From Deltaproteobacteria bacterium (lineage in GTDB: Bacteria; Desulfobacterota_B; Binatia; UBA9968), in NCBI GenBank assembly GCA_016193385.1, contig JACPSF010000308.1, positions 1-9,356 of the forward strand: a DNA stretch of 9,356 nt. Reading direction: 5' to 3'. Every line of letters starts with the position of its first letter. Position 1 is the stretch's first letter. A program made the position numbers and the translations under genes. Below, one piece after another: positions 1 to 7,846 of this stretch. The notes under the pieces are model-generated. The model saw only the letters and a program-made list of their open reading frames with translations, was not told the DNA's origin and ran no database searches.

Positions 1-1
1 C

Positions 2-232
2 CAATGGATGCATCTTATTGAGGATGGCGCAGGGCAACTCTACCCTGATATGGAAGCGCTATACCAGCGCTTCCCTGATCGTTTCCTGATCGGGACCGAC
101 GCAGCTCACACACCAGCCTTAGCCGATTATGAGAGGCGCATCCATCGGTTTCGCCAACTTCTCTCTAACCTGGGGCCTGAGACCGCGCAGCGCCTAGCCT
201 TCAAGAACGCAGAAGGGCTATTTAGAAGGTGA
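2..232 (+). CDS. Amidohydrolase-family metal-dependent hydrolase, C-terminal fragment
   Basis: This is the last 76 codons of a gene that begins outside the window; the frame is open to base 2, so the ATG at base 8 is probably internal. The C-terminal part reads like the end of an amidohydrolase-2 type TIM barrel. RFLIGTDAAHTP matches the late-barrel strand that ends in a conserved catalytic/metal Asp, and it is followed by a helical tail ending LAFKNAEGLFRR, the usual 'N-A-x-x-L-F' ending of this family. The substrate cannot be told from this piece. The gene converges on asd: its TGA at 230-232 is only 5 bases from the asd stop codon. No terminator is visible between the two. It is not closely similar to the second amidohydrolase at the right end, which belongs to a different subfamily. 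The family call is fairly secure; specific function is unknown. Confidence 0.7.
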   Translation, partial: QWMHLIEDGAGQLYPDMEALYQRFPDRFLIGTDAAHTPALADYERRIHRFRQLLSNLGPETAQRLAFKNAEGLFRR

Positions 233-237
233 ACTTT

Positions 238-1260
238 CTACAGATAATCCCTTATCAGAATCTCGGCGATCTGGACGGCGTTGAGCGCGGCACCCTTGCG
301 CAGATTGTCAGCGACGATCCAGAGGTTGATCCCGTTGGCAACTGAATCATCCTCACGAATCCTACCCACAAGAGTCGCATCATTACCAACGGCATCGATC
401 GCCATCGGGTAAACATTATTCTCGGGCTCGTCGCACAGCAGAATACCTGGCGCTTCGCGTAAAATAGTCTTTACGTCTTTGGCGGTAAGCTTCTTCTCGG
501 TCTCGATATTGACGGACTCCGAGTGGCCGCAAAAGACCGGCACGCGCACCGCGGTGGCGGTGATGCGCAGTGAGGGTTCGCCCAGAATTTTGCGGGTCTC
601 ATTCACCATCTTCACTTCTTCTTTGGTGTATCCGCCGTCCAGAAAAGCATCGATGTGGGGAATACAGTTGAAGGCGATCTGGTGAGGGAATCTCTCTTTG
701 ACCAGCTCCTTGCCGTTGAACAGCGCCACCGCTTGCTGACTCAACTCCTCCATGGCCATCCGCCCGGCCCCGGAAACCGACTGATAGGTCGAGACCACGA
801 CCCGTTTGATGCGCGCCGCCTCGTGAATGGGTTTGAGGGCCACTACCATTTGGATCGTGGAACAGTTGGGATTGGCGATAATGCCGCGCCGCTTATATTG
901 CGCGATCTCCTGCGCGTTGACCTCCGGAACGACCAGCGGTATGTCGGCCTCCATACGGAAGCGCGCCGTGTTATCGACGACGACGATGCCCGCAGCGACG
1001 GCCAACGGTGCAAACCTGCCACTCACGCTTCCGCCAGCGGAGAACAAAGCAATATCAATATTCTCGAACGAGTCCTCCCCCAGGACCCCGACACGGATCC
1101 GCTCATCCCGAAATTCGAGGAATTGCCCGGCTGAACGCTCCGACGCCAGCAAGCGAAGCTCTCCGACCGGAAAGAGCCTCTCCCCGAGGACCTCCCGCAT
1201 CTGCTCGCCGACGGCTCCCGTCGCGCCGACGACCGCTACATTATATCTCTCTTTCTTCAT
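238..1260 (-). CDS. asd: Aspartate-semialdehyde dehydrogenase
   Basis: Reduces L-aspartyl-4-phosphate to L-aspartate 4-semialdehyde with NADPH, the branch point to lysine/diaminopimelate, threonine, methionine and isoleucine; cytoplasmic. The 340-residue length is normal. The N-terminal nucleotide-binding loop is VGATGAVGEQM (residues 11-21). The active-site segment NPNCSTIQ places the nucleophile at Cys133. Gln160 in TYQSVSGAG, the E214-x-x-K217 pair, Arg239 and His246 (in RVPVFCGHSE) match the other known catalytic and substrate-binding residues of the family. It is the last gene of the operon: 21 nt separate the leuB stop from its ATG, preceded by a modest AAGGGA ribosome site about 8 nt upstream. 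It ends 5 nt from a convergent gene with no visible terminator between them, so its transcript probably runs into the antisense of that gene. The identification is firm. Confidence 0.97.
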   Translation of the reverse strand: MKKERYNVAVVGATGAVGEQMREVLGERLFPVGELRLLASERSAGQFLEFRDERIRVGVLGEDSFENIDIALFSAGGSVSGRFAPLAVAAGIVVVDNTARFRMEADIPLVVPEVNAQEIAQYKRRGIIANPNCSTIQMVVALKPIHEAARIKRVVVSTYQSVSGAGRMAMEELSQQAVALFNGKELVKERFPHQIAFNCIPHIDAFLDGGYTKEEVKMVNETRKILGEPSLRITATAVRVPVFCGHSESVNIETEKKLTAKDVKTILREAPGILLCDEPENNVYPMAIDAVGNDATLVGRIREDDSVANGINLWIVADNLRKGAALNAVQIAEILIRDYL

Positions 1261-1281
1261 CCCTCGATTCCCTTTAACCTT

Positions 1282-2376
1282 TTATCTCTTTAACCCTTTG
1301 TCTATCTTCTCCCTGACAAGTCGCGCCATCTCGCTGCAACCCACGAGCCGGCATCCTCTTTCCTGAATATCGGCGGTCCGGTAACCCTCGTTTAACACCG
1401 CCTCCACCGCCCGTTCCACGCGGCCGGCGGCCTCTGCCTGATCCAGTGAATGGCGCAGCATCAGCGCCACCGTCAGAAGAGTTGCCAACGGGTTGGCCAT
1501 ATCTTTGCCGGCGATATCCGGGGCCGTGCCATGGACCGGCTCGTACATCCCCACCTTCCCTCCGAGGCTCGCCGAAGGGAGCATCCCGATCGACCCCGTC
1601 AGCATCGCCGCCTCGTCGCTCAGGATATCTCCGAACAAGTTGGTGGTGACGATGACATCGAACTGTTTGGGATTGCGGATAAGCTGCATCGCGCAGTTGT
1701 CCACGAGCATGTGTTCGAGCTCGACATCCCCATAGCCACCCTCCTTATGGACACGCGCCACCACCCTGCGCCAAAGCTCCGTCGCCTCCAGCACGTTGGC
1801 CTTATCGACCGAGGTGACCTTCTTGCGCCTTCTACGAGCGGCATCAAAAGCGACCCGGGCGATTCGTTCGATCTCGGGGGTCGTGTAGACTTCCGTATTC
1901 ACACCTCGCTCGGTGCCGTCCGGCAATTGAGTCACACCTTTGGGCTGGCCGAAGTAGATCCCCCCGGTCAGCTCGCGCACAACCAGCAGGTCGGTGCCTT
2001 CCACGACCTCCCGCCTGAGCGTCGAGGCCGAGACCAGAGCGGGAAAAAGCTTCACCGGCCGCAGATTGGCAAATAGGCCCAGCTCCTGGCGTAAAGCCAG
2101 CAGCGCCCGCTCCGGGCGAATGGAATAATCCAACCCATCCCATTTCGGGCCGCCCATCGCGCCGAGCAGAACCGCATGGCTTTCCTTGGCCAAATTTAAA
2201 ACCGGCTCTGTAAGAGGCTTGCCGTGGGCGTCGATGGAAGCGCCCCCCACAAGCCCCTGCGAAAATTCAACCTCGAAACCGTAACGGGTGGCGATCTGGC
2301 TTAAGAGTTGGGTACCTTCCCGCACCACCTCGGGTCCGATGCCGTCGCCCGGAAGAACCGCAATCTTGTAGATCAT
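1282..2376 (-). CDS. leuB: 3-isopropylmalate dehydrogenase
   Basis: Catalyses NAD-dependent oxidation and decarboxylation of (2R,3S)-3-isopropylmalate to 4-methyl-2-oxopentanoate, the third leucine-specific step; a cytoplasmic dimer in known relatives. It is full length at 364 residues. Visible family signatures are [11 protein letters not shown] (8-18), Arg96, Arg106 and Arg134 for substrate, Tyr141, Lys192, and metal ligands Asp226, Asp250 and Asp254 in [11 protein letters not shown]. The cofactor loop is [18 protein letters not shown] (279-296); Asp287 there is the residue that selects NAD over NADP. The ATG overlaps the leuA TGA as ATGA, and AAGGA (2383-2387) sits 6 nt upstream inside the end of leuA, so translation is probably coupled. 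leuC and leuD, often found between leuA and leuB, are absent here. The identification is firm; tartrate or isocitrate dehydrogenase paralogues are less likely given the motifs and the leuA partner. Confidence 0.97.
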   Translation of the reverse strand: MIYKIAVLPGDGIGPEVVREGTQLLSQIATRYGFEVEFSQGLVGGASIDAHGKPLTEPVLNLAKESHAVLLGAMGGPKWDGLDYSIRPERALLALRQELGLFANLRPVKLFPALVSASTLRREVVEGTDLLVVRELTGGIYFGQPKGVTQLPDGTERGVNTEVYTTPEIERIARVAFDAARRRRKKVTSVDKANVLEATELWRRVVARVHKEGGYGDVELEHMLVDNCAMQLIRNPKQFDVIVTTNLFGDILSDEAAMLTGSIGMLPSASLGGKVGMYEPVHGTAPDIAGKDMANPLATLLTVALMLRHSLDQAEAAGRVERAVEAVLNEGYRTADIQERGCRLVGCSEMARLVREKIDKGLKR

Positions 2377-3941
2377 GGGCCTTCCTTCGCCACCATCTGC
2401 CGATAGTGCTTTCGATATTCCAGCTTGTTTAAGGCATTCAGATAGGCCAAGGCGCTCGCCATAATAATGTCCGTATGCGCCCCCTGTCCTGAGACCCGAA
2501 GCCCCGAGTCCTCAAGCAAACAGGAGACCTCCCCCTGAGCATCGGCGCCCCCCGTGATCGCCTTGACGGAGTAGCGTACCAGACGACAGTGGGAGCCGGT
2601 GATTTTGGCGATGACCTTATAACAGGCGTCGACGACGCCATCGCCCGTACTGTGATCGACGCATTCCTGGCCGTCGACGCGCATTCTCACGGTCGCCGAG
2701 GGGATGGCATTGGAACTCGAGTTCACGTTCAGGTACAGGAGCTCGTAGCGGTCGGGCTGGCCAGGAAGCCGGAGGATCTCCTCGGCCACGATCGCCTCGA
2801 TATCCTCGTCGTAGACCTCTTTCTTCTTGTCCGCCAGCTCCTTAAAGCGCGCAAAGGCCCGATCCATATCGACCTTGTTGAGATTGAACCTCAATTCCTT
2901 GAGTCGCTCGCTAAAGGCGTGTCGGCCAGAATGCTTTCCCATGACCAGCCGGTTCCCAGAAATTCCAACCGACTCGGGAGTCATGATCTCATAGGTGAGC
3001 TTCTGCTTGAGAACGCCATCCTGGTGGATGCCCGCCTCATGCGCGAACGCGTTATCCCCGACAATGGGTTTGTTGATGGGTATGGGAATACCGGTGATTT
3101 GCGACACCAACCTCGAGGTAGGATAGATTTGCTCCGTCGCAACGCGGGTGTCCACGCCAAACAGACTCCTCCGCGTCTTTATGGCCATTACGACCTCTTC
3201 CAAAGAGGTATTGCCCGCGCGCTCTCCGATGCCGTTGATGGTGCACTCGACCTGCCTGGCGCCGTTGGCCACGGCCGCAAGTGAATTCGCCACCGCCAGT
3301 CCGAGATCATTATGGCAGTGCGCGCTCCAGGTAACTCGATCCGAGCCCTCAGTCTTTTCGATGAGATAACGCACCAGGGTGCCAAATTCCGAGGGGATCG
3401 CGTAGCCGGTGGTGTCCGGAACATTCAGAGTCTTGGCGCCGGCGCGGATCGCCTCGCTGAACACCTGCGCAAGAAAGTCCCAGTCGCTGCGCGAGGCGTC
3501 TTCTGCGGAAAACTCGATATAGTCGATGTGCTTCTTAGCATAGCTCACTGCCCACGCAGCGGCGTCCAAGACCTCATTGCGCGACATCCGAAGCTTGTGC
3601 TTCATATGGATGTCCGAAGTGGCGATAAAGATGTGAATGCCGGGACGCTTGGCCTGCTCCACCGCCCTTAAGGCCTTCTTGATGTCGCCTTCCTGGGCCC
3701 GAGCCAGGCTCACCACCATCGGGTGCTTTACCTCCTTGGCCACCCGCGCCACCGAATCGAAGTCGCCGTCGGAAGAGGCCGCGAATCCGGCCTCGATCAC
3801 ATCGACGCCGAGCTTCTCCAGCTGCCGGGCGATCACCACCTTTTCCTCCACGTTCATGCTCGCGCCGGGCGATTGCTCGCCATCCCGGAGCGTCGTATCG
3901 AATACCTTGACTATCGCATCAGCCTTAGCTTTATCCGACAT
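2373..3941 (-). CDS. leuA: 2-isopropylmalate synthase
   Basis: Condenses acetyl-CoA with 3-methyl-2-oxobutanoate to give 2-isopropylmalate, the first committed and normally leucine-inhibited step of leucine synthesis. From the ATG at 3941 it is 522 residues, the usual full-length form. The TIM-barrel domain begins [13 protein letters not shown] (14-26, metal ligand Asp15), contains SAEDASRSD (145-153), the metal pair His208/His210 in HCHND, and GERAGN (239-244). A linker with HEAGIHQDG (301-309) follows, then the C-terminal regulatory domain (about 400-510, GDGVVDA at 433-439) that binds leucine in relatives. I chose the ATG at 3941 because GGAGG lies 7 nt upstream; a longer reading from TTG at 3995 would run through a terminator-like hairpin. 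The stop overlaps the leuB start. Homocitrate or citramalate synthase are the alternatives, made unlikely by the full regulatory domain and leuB neighbour. Confidence 0.96.
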   Translation of the reverse strand: MSDKAKADAIVKVFDTTLRDGEQSPGASMNVEEKVVIARQLEKLGVDVIEAGFAASSDGDFDSVARVAKEVKHPMVVSLARAQEGDIKKALRAVEQAKRPGIHIFIATSDIHMKHKLRMSRNEVLDAAAWAVSYAKKHIDYIEFSAEDASRSDWDFLAQVFSEAIRAGAKTLNVPDTTGYAIPSEFGTLVRYLIEKTEGSDRVTWSAHCHNDLGLAVANSLAAVANGARQVECTINGIGERAGNTSLEEVVMAIKTRRSLFGVDTRVATEQIYPTSRLVSQITGIPIPINKPIVGDNAFAHEAGIHQDGVLKQKLTYEIMTPESVGISGNRLVMGKHSGRHAFSERLKELRFNLNKVDMDRAFARFKELADKKKEVYDEDIEAIVAEEILRLPGQPDRYELLYLNVNSSSNAIPSATVRMRVDGQECVDHSTGDGVVDACYKVIAKITGSHCRLVRYSVKAITGGADAQGEVSCLLEDSGLRVSGQGAHTDIIMASALAYLNALNKLEYRKHYRQMVAKEGP

Positions 3942-3948
3942 GGATTGT

Positions 3949-3953
3949 CCTCC
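3949..3953 (-). promoter_or_regulatory. Ribosome binding site fixing the leuA start
   Basis: On the minus strand GGAGG stands 7 nt before the ATG at 3941, a strong Shine-Dalgarno match. It favours this start over the in-frame TTG at 3995, which has no comparable site and would add 18 residues (reading L-P-L-A-L-P-R-E through the hairpin) not expected in LeuA proteins. It lies just after the T-tract of the hairpin at 3961-3989, so readthrough RNA carries an unobstructed site. Confidence 0.8.
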
Positions 3954-3960
3954 ATAAAAT

Positions 3961-3989
3961 AAAAACTCCCGCGGCAGTGCCAGCGGGAG
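3961..3989 (-). terminator. Intrinsic terminator-like hairpin ahead of leuA (possible attenuator)
   Basis: Read on the minus strand, CTCCCGC (3989-3983) and GCGGGAG (3972-3966) form a perfect 7-bp GC-rich stem. An inner GGC/GCC pairing can extend it past one bulged base, and TTTTTATTTTA follows directly. This is the layout of a rho-independent terminator. It lies between the pssA stop codon (4024) and the leuA ATG (3941), in the sense direction of the operon. It could end part of the psd-pssA transcription or act as an attenuator controlling leuA-leuB-asd. There is no ATG-initiated leader peptide in the 82-nt gap. Structure seen directly; regulatory role inferred. Confidence 0.7.
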
Positions 3990-4023
3990 CCTCAAATGTC
4001 GTACGGTAAGGGAAGAAATCTGC

Positions 4024-4878
4024 CTACGGAATAACCTCCGCGACTTCCCCCCGCTTCTCCCGCCTGCGCTTTCGAAGCGTCAGACCCCATAACAGGGGCC
4101 CGGATAGAGTATATAAGAGAAACACGCTAAAAAACATAATCTGCGGCTCCACAATCGTCAGTTTAATAAAAAGGATCGCAGAAACCAATAGCCAGAAGGG
4201 ATGCCGCTTCTTCAAATTGAGCTGCTTGAAGCTGAAGTAGCGAAAGTTGCTCACCATCAACCCGGCAAGGAGATAGATGACCAGGAGCAGAATAAACCGT
4301 TTGTTCGTCGCCCCCTCTCCACCCAGGAAATAGTACATCAGAACGGTCGCGGCGATCATTTCCGCCGCTGCCGGGATCGGCAACCCAACGAAATAGCTCT
4401 TTTCCACGGTACCGATCTGAACGTTAAAGCGCGCCAACCGCAGAGCCCCGCACACCACATAGAGGCAAGCCGCCAGCCATCCCCAGGTCCCCCACGGGAG
4501 AAGCGCCCAATAATAAACCAAGACAGCAGGGGCCAGACCAAAGGAAACCAGATCAGCCAGAGAATCGAACTCGATCCCGAACTGGCTCGTGGTTTTGGTC
4601 AGGCGAGCCACAAAGCCGTCCAGGCCATCGAGGAGATGGGCTAAGATGACAAAAACGGCCGCCTGGAAATACTGCCCGCTGAAGGTCGAGATGACCGAGA
4701 AAAACCCGCAGATGAGATTGCCAGTGGTAAAAAGACTCGGGATCAAATAGACCCCTCTTTTGATTTGCGCCGAGCGTACCCTTTGTTTCAGCGGAACGCG
4801 GGCCGTATTCCTGCGCGGGAGAATACGAACCTTTCCCATCGAAAGCCGATCGCCGCGCGGCTCATTAACCGGGTTCAT
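4024..4878 (-). CDS. pssA: CDP-diacylglycerol-serine O-phosphatidyltransferase (phosphatidylserine synthase)
   Basis: Transfers the phosphatidyl group of CDP-diacylglycerol to L-serine, making phosphatidylserine in the inner membrane. The CDP-alcohol phosphotransferase signature is complete: D84-x2-D87-G88-x2-A91-R92-x8-G101-x3-D105-x3-D109, where the Asp residues hold the two metals and provide the catalytic base. The 284-residue protein has several strongly hydrophobic segments (roughly 45-80, 110-150, 170-186, 195-210, 228-265), as in the integral-membrane, Bacillus-type synthase rather than the peripheral E. coli type. It has a basic N-terminal tail of about 40 residues and a very basic C-terminus. 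The start overlaps the psd stop as ATGA, with GGGAGG (4884-4889) 5 nt upstream; Met14 is a possible alternative start. Archaetidylserine or other CDP-alcohol transferases share the motif, but the psd partner supports the serine assignment. Confidence 0.94.
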   Translation of the reverse strand: MNPVNEPRGDRLSMGKVRILPRRNTARVPLKQRVRSAQIKRGVYLIPSLFTTGNLICGFFSVISTFSGQYFQAAVFVILAHLLDGLDGFVARLTKTTSQFGIEFDSLADLVSFGLAPAVLVYYWALLPWGTWGWLAACLYVVCGALRLARFNVQIGTVEKSYFVGLPIPAAAEMIAATVLMYYFLGGEGATNKRFILLLVIYLLAGLMVSNFRYFSFKQLNLKKRHPFWLLVSAILFIKLTIVEPQIMFFSVFLLYTLSGPLLWGLTLRKRRREKRGEVAEVIP

Positions 4879-5504
4879 AATAGCCTCCCTATGACGCTCT
4901 GTCCGGCCTTCACCTTCTGCCCTTGCACCACCTCTACACGAGAGCGTTCCGGCAAAAAAAGGTCGACTCGAGAACCGAACATGATCATGCCCAGCTTTTG
5001 TCCCCGTTCGAGGGAGTCGCCTGGTTTCACATAGCAGACGATGCGCCGGGCCAAAACTCCGGCAATCTGGACGACGCCCAGCCTCCGCCCCTGGGAGTCT
5101 ACGATCCTGAGCGTGCTCCGTTCGTTGCTGCTGGAGGCCTCCTCTTTGAAGGCCGCCAAAAACCGGCCTTTCCGATAGGTCACTTCCTCTACCGAGCCTC
5201 CTATCGGAGCGCGATTAATGTGGACATCTAAGGGAGATAGAAAAACGCTGACGCGAGTCCCTCCCCCCTCGGGAACCTTATTCCCTTCGATCTTTTTGAT
5301 GCTCGCCACTTTGCCATCTGCGGCCGAAAGAATTAACCCTTCTCCTTCGGGGAAGATACGCTCCGGGTCTCGGAAAAAACCCGCAAACGCGAGAGTGATC
5401 AGGCCCGACCCCAAGGCGACCCATTTCCATCCCACAATCAAGGCCAGCAGAGCCAACAACGCGGACGAGAACACAAACCGATATCCCTCTTTCGCGATTC
5501 TCAT
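4875..5504 (-). CDS. psd: Phosphatidylserine decarboxylase proenzyme, short type
   Basis: Decarboxylates phosphatidylserine to phosphatidylethanolamine. At 209 residues it is the short form related to archaeal-type decarboxylases, about two thirds the length of the E. coli enzyme. The processing site is FGSRVD near the C-terminus: autocleavage between Gly177 and Ser178 would turn Ser178 into the pyruvoyl cofactor and split the chain into a long beta and a short alpha subunit. Asp63 (SAADGKV) and His95 (PLDVHINR) are in the positions of the self-cleavage and catalytic residues. Residues about 11-44 form one or two hydrophobic segments that would anchor it in the membrane beside PssA. The predicted start has the typical MRIAKEG opening, but no clear Shine-Dalgarno precedes it (the upstream bases read GACCCAGCA). 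It overlaps pssA by 4 nt. Identification is firm. Confidence 0.95.
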   Translation of the reverse strand: MRIAKEGYRFVFSSALLALLALIVGWKWVALGSGLITLAFAGFFRDPERIFPEGEGLILSAADGKVASIKKIEGNKVPEGGGTRVSVFLSPLDVHINRAPIGGSVEEVTYRKGRFLAAFKEEASSSNERSTLRIVDSQGRRLGVVQIAGVLARRIVCYVKPGDSLERGQKLGMIMFGSRVDLFLPERSRVEVVQGQKVKAGQSVIGRLL

Positions 5505-5517
5505 TGCTGGGTCAAAA

Positions 5518-5594
5518 GTTTTAAGTTCTGAGTTTTAAGTTTTTAGTTGTCCAGATGGTCCTCTAACTCAAAACTCAACACTAAAAACTCAAAA

Positions 5595-5596
<2 letters not shown>
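5518..5596 (-). repeat. AT-rich inverted and direct repeats between ilvC and psd
   Basis: AGTTTTAAGTTTTTAGT (5531-5547) and ACTAAAAACTCAAAACT (5580-5596) are inverted copies over 17 nt with one difference, which becomes a G-U pair in RNA. Each arm also has a nearby direct copy: AGTTTTAAGTT at 5518-5528, and AACTCAAAACT at 5566-5576. The unit fills the 90-bp gap between the ilvC stop and the psd start, and its right arm begins at the ilvC stop codon. The region is clearly more AT-rich than its neighbours. The long A-U hairpin lacks the GC stem of a classical terminator; it may instead affect mRNA decay or partial termination, or be a dispersed intergenic repeat. Confidence 0.7.
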
Positions 5597-6638
<1,042 letters not shown>

Positions 6639-6640
6639 TT

Positions 6641-6670
6641 AGAATATCTGTTAAGCACCTCATATGTCAA
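6641..6670 (-). promoter_or_regulatory. Sigma70-like promoter of the ilvC operon
   Basis: On the minus strand an exact TTGACA (-35, 6670-6665) is followed after 18 nt by TATTCT (-10, 6646-6641, four of six consensus). Transcription would start near 6634, giving a leader of about 22 nt that contains the GGAGG site of ilvC. The -35 begins 15 nt after the stop codon of the upstream binding-protein gene, so ilvC need not depend on readthrough. Found by eye; not verified experimentally. Confidence 0.6.
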
Positions 6671-6685
6671 CCTGGGTTTCCGCCC

Positions 6686-7699
6686 TCAGCGCGGGTAGAG
6701 CTGCTTGATAAACCCTTCCTTGGCCAACTGTTCCAAGGGAATAGGATCGTAGAATTGCTTGGGGTCTGCGCTCTTCGCTCTAGGATTCCTGGCCGCAATC
6801 TCTTCCAGGGCGGCCTCGATTTCATTTGAGGTAATGGCAGGAACATTCTGAATGTAACCGAGCACGTAGGTCTGAAAAGTGCTCGCGAGCAATTTAGTGT
6901 CCGACGTTCGAGTGTATTTACCGAGCACTTTCATCGTAAATTCAGGGTTGGATTTGGCATATTTGATACCTTCGAGGGTCGCCATCAAGAATTTCTTCAG
7001 GGTCTGGGGCCGGTTCCGGATGAACGAATCGGTGGTGGCCAGTGCGGTACCCGGGTAGCGGAATTTAATAGTCGCCAGGTTGAGGAGTTCCCTATACCCC
7101 ATCTCCTTAGCCTTGTCGAGGGTCGGTGACGAAAGGAGAGCCCCCTTAATAACCCCCTGCTGCATGAACAGAAGGTTTTCAGGCACGCCTCCAGTTTGGA
7201 TCATCTTAATGTCCTTGGCCGGATCCAGACCCCACTCACTTATCGCCTTCTGCAATCCCAGATCGGTCAAAGAACCAAAACGGGACACGCCAAAGGTTTT
7301 TCCTTTTATGTCCTCGGGACTGGTGATGTCCGGCGTCGTAACCAGGCTCATGGGAATCACATTAATGGTGGCTCCGACGAGCTTCACCTCTGAGCCTCCA
7401 AGACGGGAGAGAATCGCTGCGGCCCCCGATGCCTGAACAACCTGGGCATCTCCTGAAACCAGGGTGGCAATCGCCAGGGAGCCAGCGACGTAAATCAGGT
7501 TTACGTCCAGACCGTATTTCCTGAAGATCCCCGCTTCTTTAGGGACCCACGTCGAGACAGAAGCCCCCGCAATGGACGAATAGACCATGTTAAGCCTTTC
7601 CGCTTCCGCTGCGATTGCGCCCCGATCCCATCGTGACACCGCGCCATGGAATGCGAAGAGAGTGAGCAAAGCAACAAAACAGATCTTGGAGAGCTTCAT
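6686..7699 (-). CDS. ABC transporter substrate-binding protein, NMT1/SsuA/TauA-like
   Basis: Likely a periplasmic binding protein that captures a small organic solute for an ABC importer. The 337-residue product starts with a basic n-region and hydrophobic stretch (MKLSKICFVALLTLFAF), then a second Ala-rich segment ending AIAAEA near residue 33, a probable signal-peptidase I site; there is no lipobox. The mature part has family hallmarks: PKEAGIFRKYGLDV (53-66), GSLAIATLVSGDAQVVQA (73-90) and SPEDIKGKTFGVSRFGS (127-143). These resemble proteins of the NMT1/THI5, SsuA and TauA group, which bind pyrimidines, sulfonates and aromatics; the ligand cannot be deduced. The ribosome site AAGGAGGAGG (7705-7714) lies 5 nt before the ATG and is very strong. 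No permease or ATPase gene adjoins it, as is common for orphan members of this family in soil lineages. It is divergent from the amidohydrolase at 7847. Confidence 0.88.
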   Translation of the reverse strand: MKLSKICFVALLTLFAFHGAVSRWDRGAIAAEAERLNMVYSSIAGASVSTWVPKEAGIFRKYGLDVNLIYVAGSLAIATLVSGDAQVVQASGAAAILSRLGGSEVKLVGATINVIPMSLVTTPDITSPEDIKGKTFGVSRFGSLTDLGLQKAISEWGLDPAKDIKMIQTGGVPENLLFMQQGVIKGALLSSPTLDKAKEMGYRELLNLATIKFRYPGTALATTDSFIRNRPQTLKKFLMATLEGIKYAKSNPEFTMKVLGKYTRTSDTKLLASTFQTYVLGYIQNVPAITSNEIEAALEEIAARNPRAKSADPKQFYDPIPLEQLAKEGFIKQLYPR

Positions 7700-7714
7700 C
7701 TAAGCCTCCTCCTT

Positions 7715-7736
7715 AGTGCCTGAAAGTGCCTTTCAG
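7715..7736. repeat. Tandem and inverted repeat just upstream of the binding-protein gene
   Basis: AGTGCCT occurs at 7715-7721 and again at 7725-7731, exactly 10 bp apart (one helical turn). Overlapping it, CTGAAAG (7720-7726) and CTTTCAG (7730-7736) form a perfect 7-bp inverted repeat with a 3-nt loop. It lies next to the ribosome site of the binding-protein gene. It could be a regulator site in DNA or a small hairpin in the 5' leader. Seen in sequence; function unknown. Confidence 0.5.
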
Positions 7737-7777
7737 CCAAAACCAGTTGCCTGGCCTGTACTTAGCTAAACGGTTCT

Positions 7778-7783
7778 TATAAT
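7778..7783 (+). promoter_or_regulatory. Candidate -10 element of the amidohydrolase gene
   Basis: A perfect TATAAT stands 63 nt before the ATG at 7847, which would give a start near 7790. The -35 position 17 nt upstream reads CCTGTA, a poor match, so activation by a regulator would probably be needed. The palindrome TTAGCTAA (7762-7769) lies between the two elements. On the opposite strand the overlapping TATAAG (7781-7776) could serve the divergent binding-protein gene, also without a good -35. Direction is therefore uncertain. Confidence 0.4.
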
Positions 7784-7846
7784 CTACCAGGAACTGCGAA
7801 GCAGGCCAATGGCGACGTCGTGTTATTTGCGAGGAGAGATTTTACC

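Noticed and set aside
223..240. Small inverted repeat (TAGAA...TTCTA) at the convergent stop codons, possible bidirectional terminator
   Set aside because: Only 5 AT-rich base pairs and no T-tract; too weak to call.
655..1366. Plus-strand open frames opposite asd and the leuB end
   Set aside because: They overlap well-supported genes on the other strand and give Arg/Pro-rich, low-information translations typical of shadow frames.
2589..3284. Long plus-strand open frame opposite leuA
   Set aside because: Antisense shadow of leuA; no ribosome site or recognisable protein features.
3942..3995. N-terminal extension of LeuA starting at TTG
   Set aside because: Lacks a ribosome site, runs through the terminator hairpin, and an ATG with an ideal GGAGG lies 54 nt downstream at the position where LeuA homology begins.
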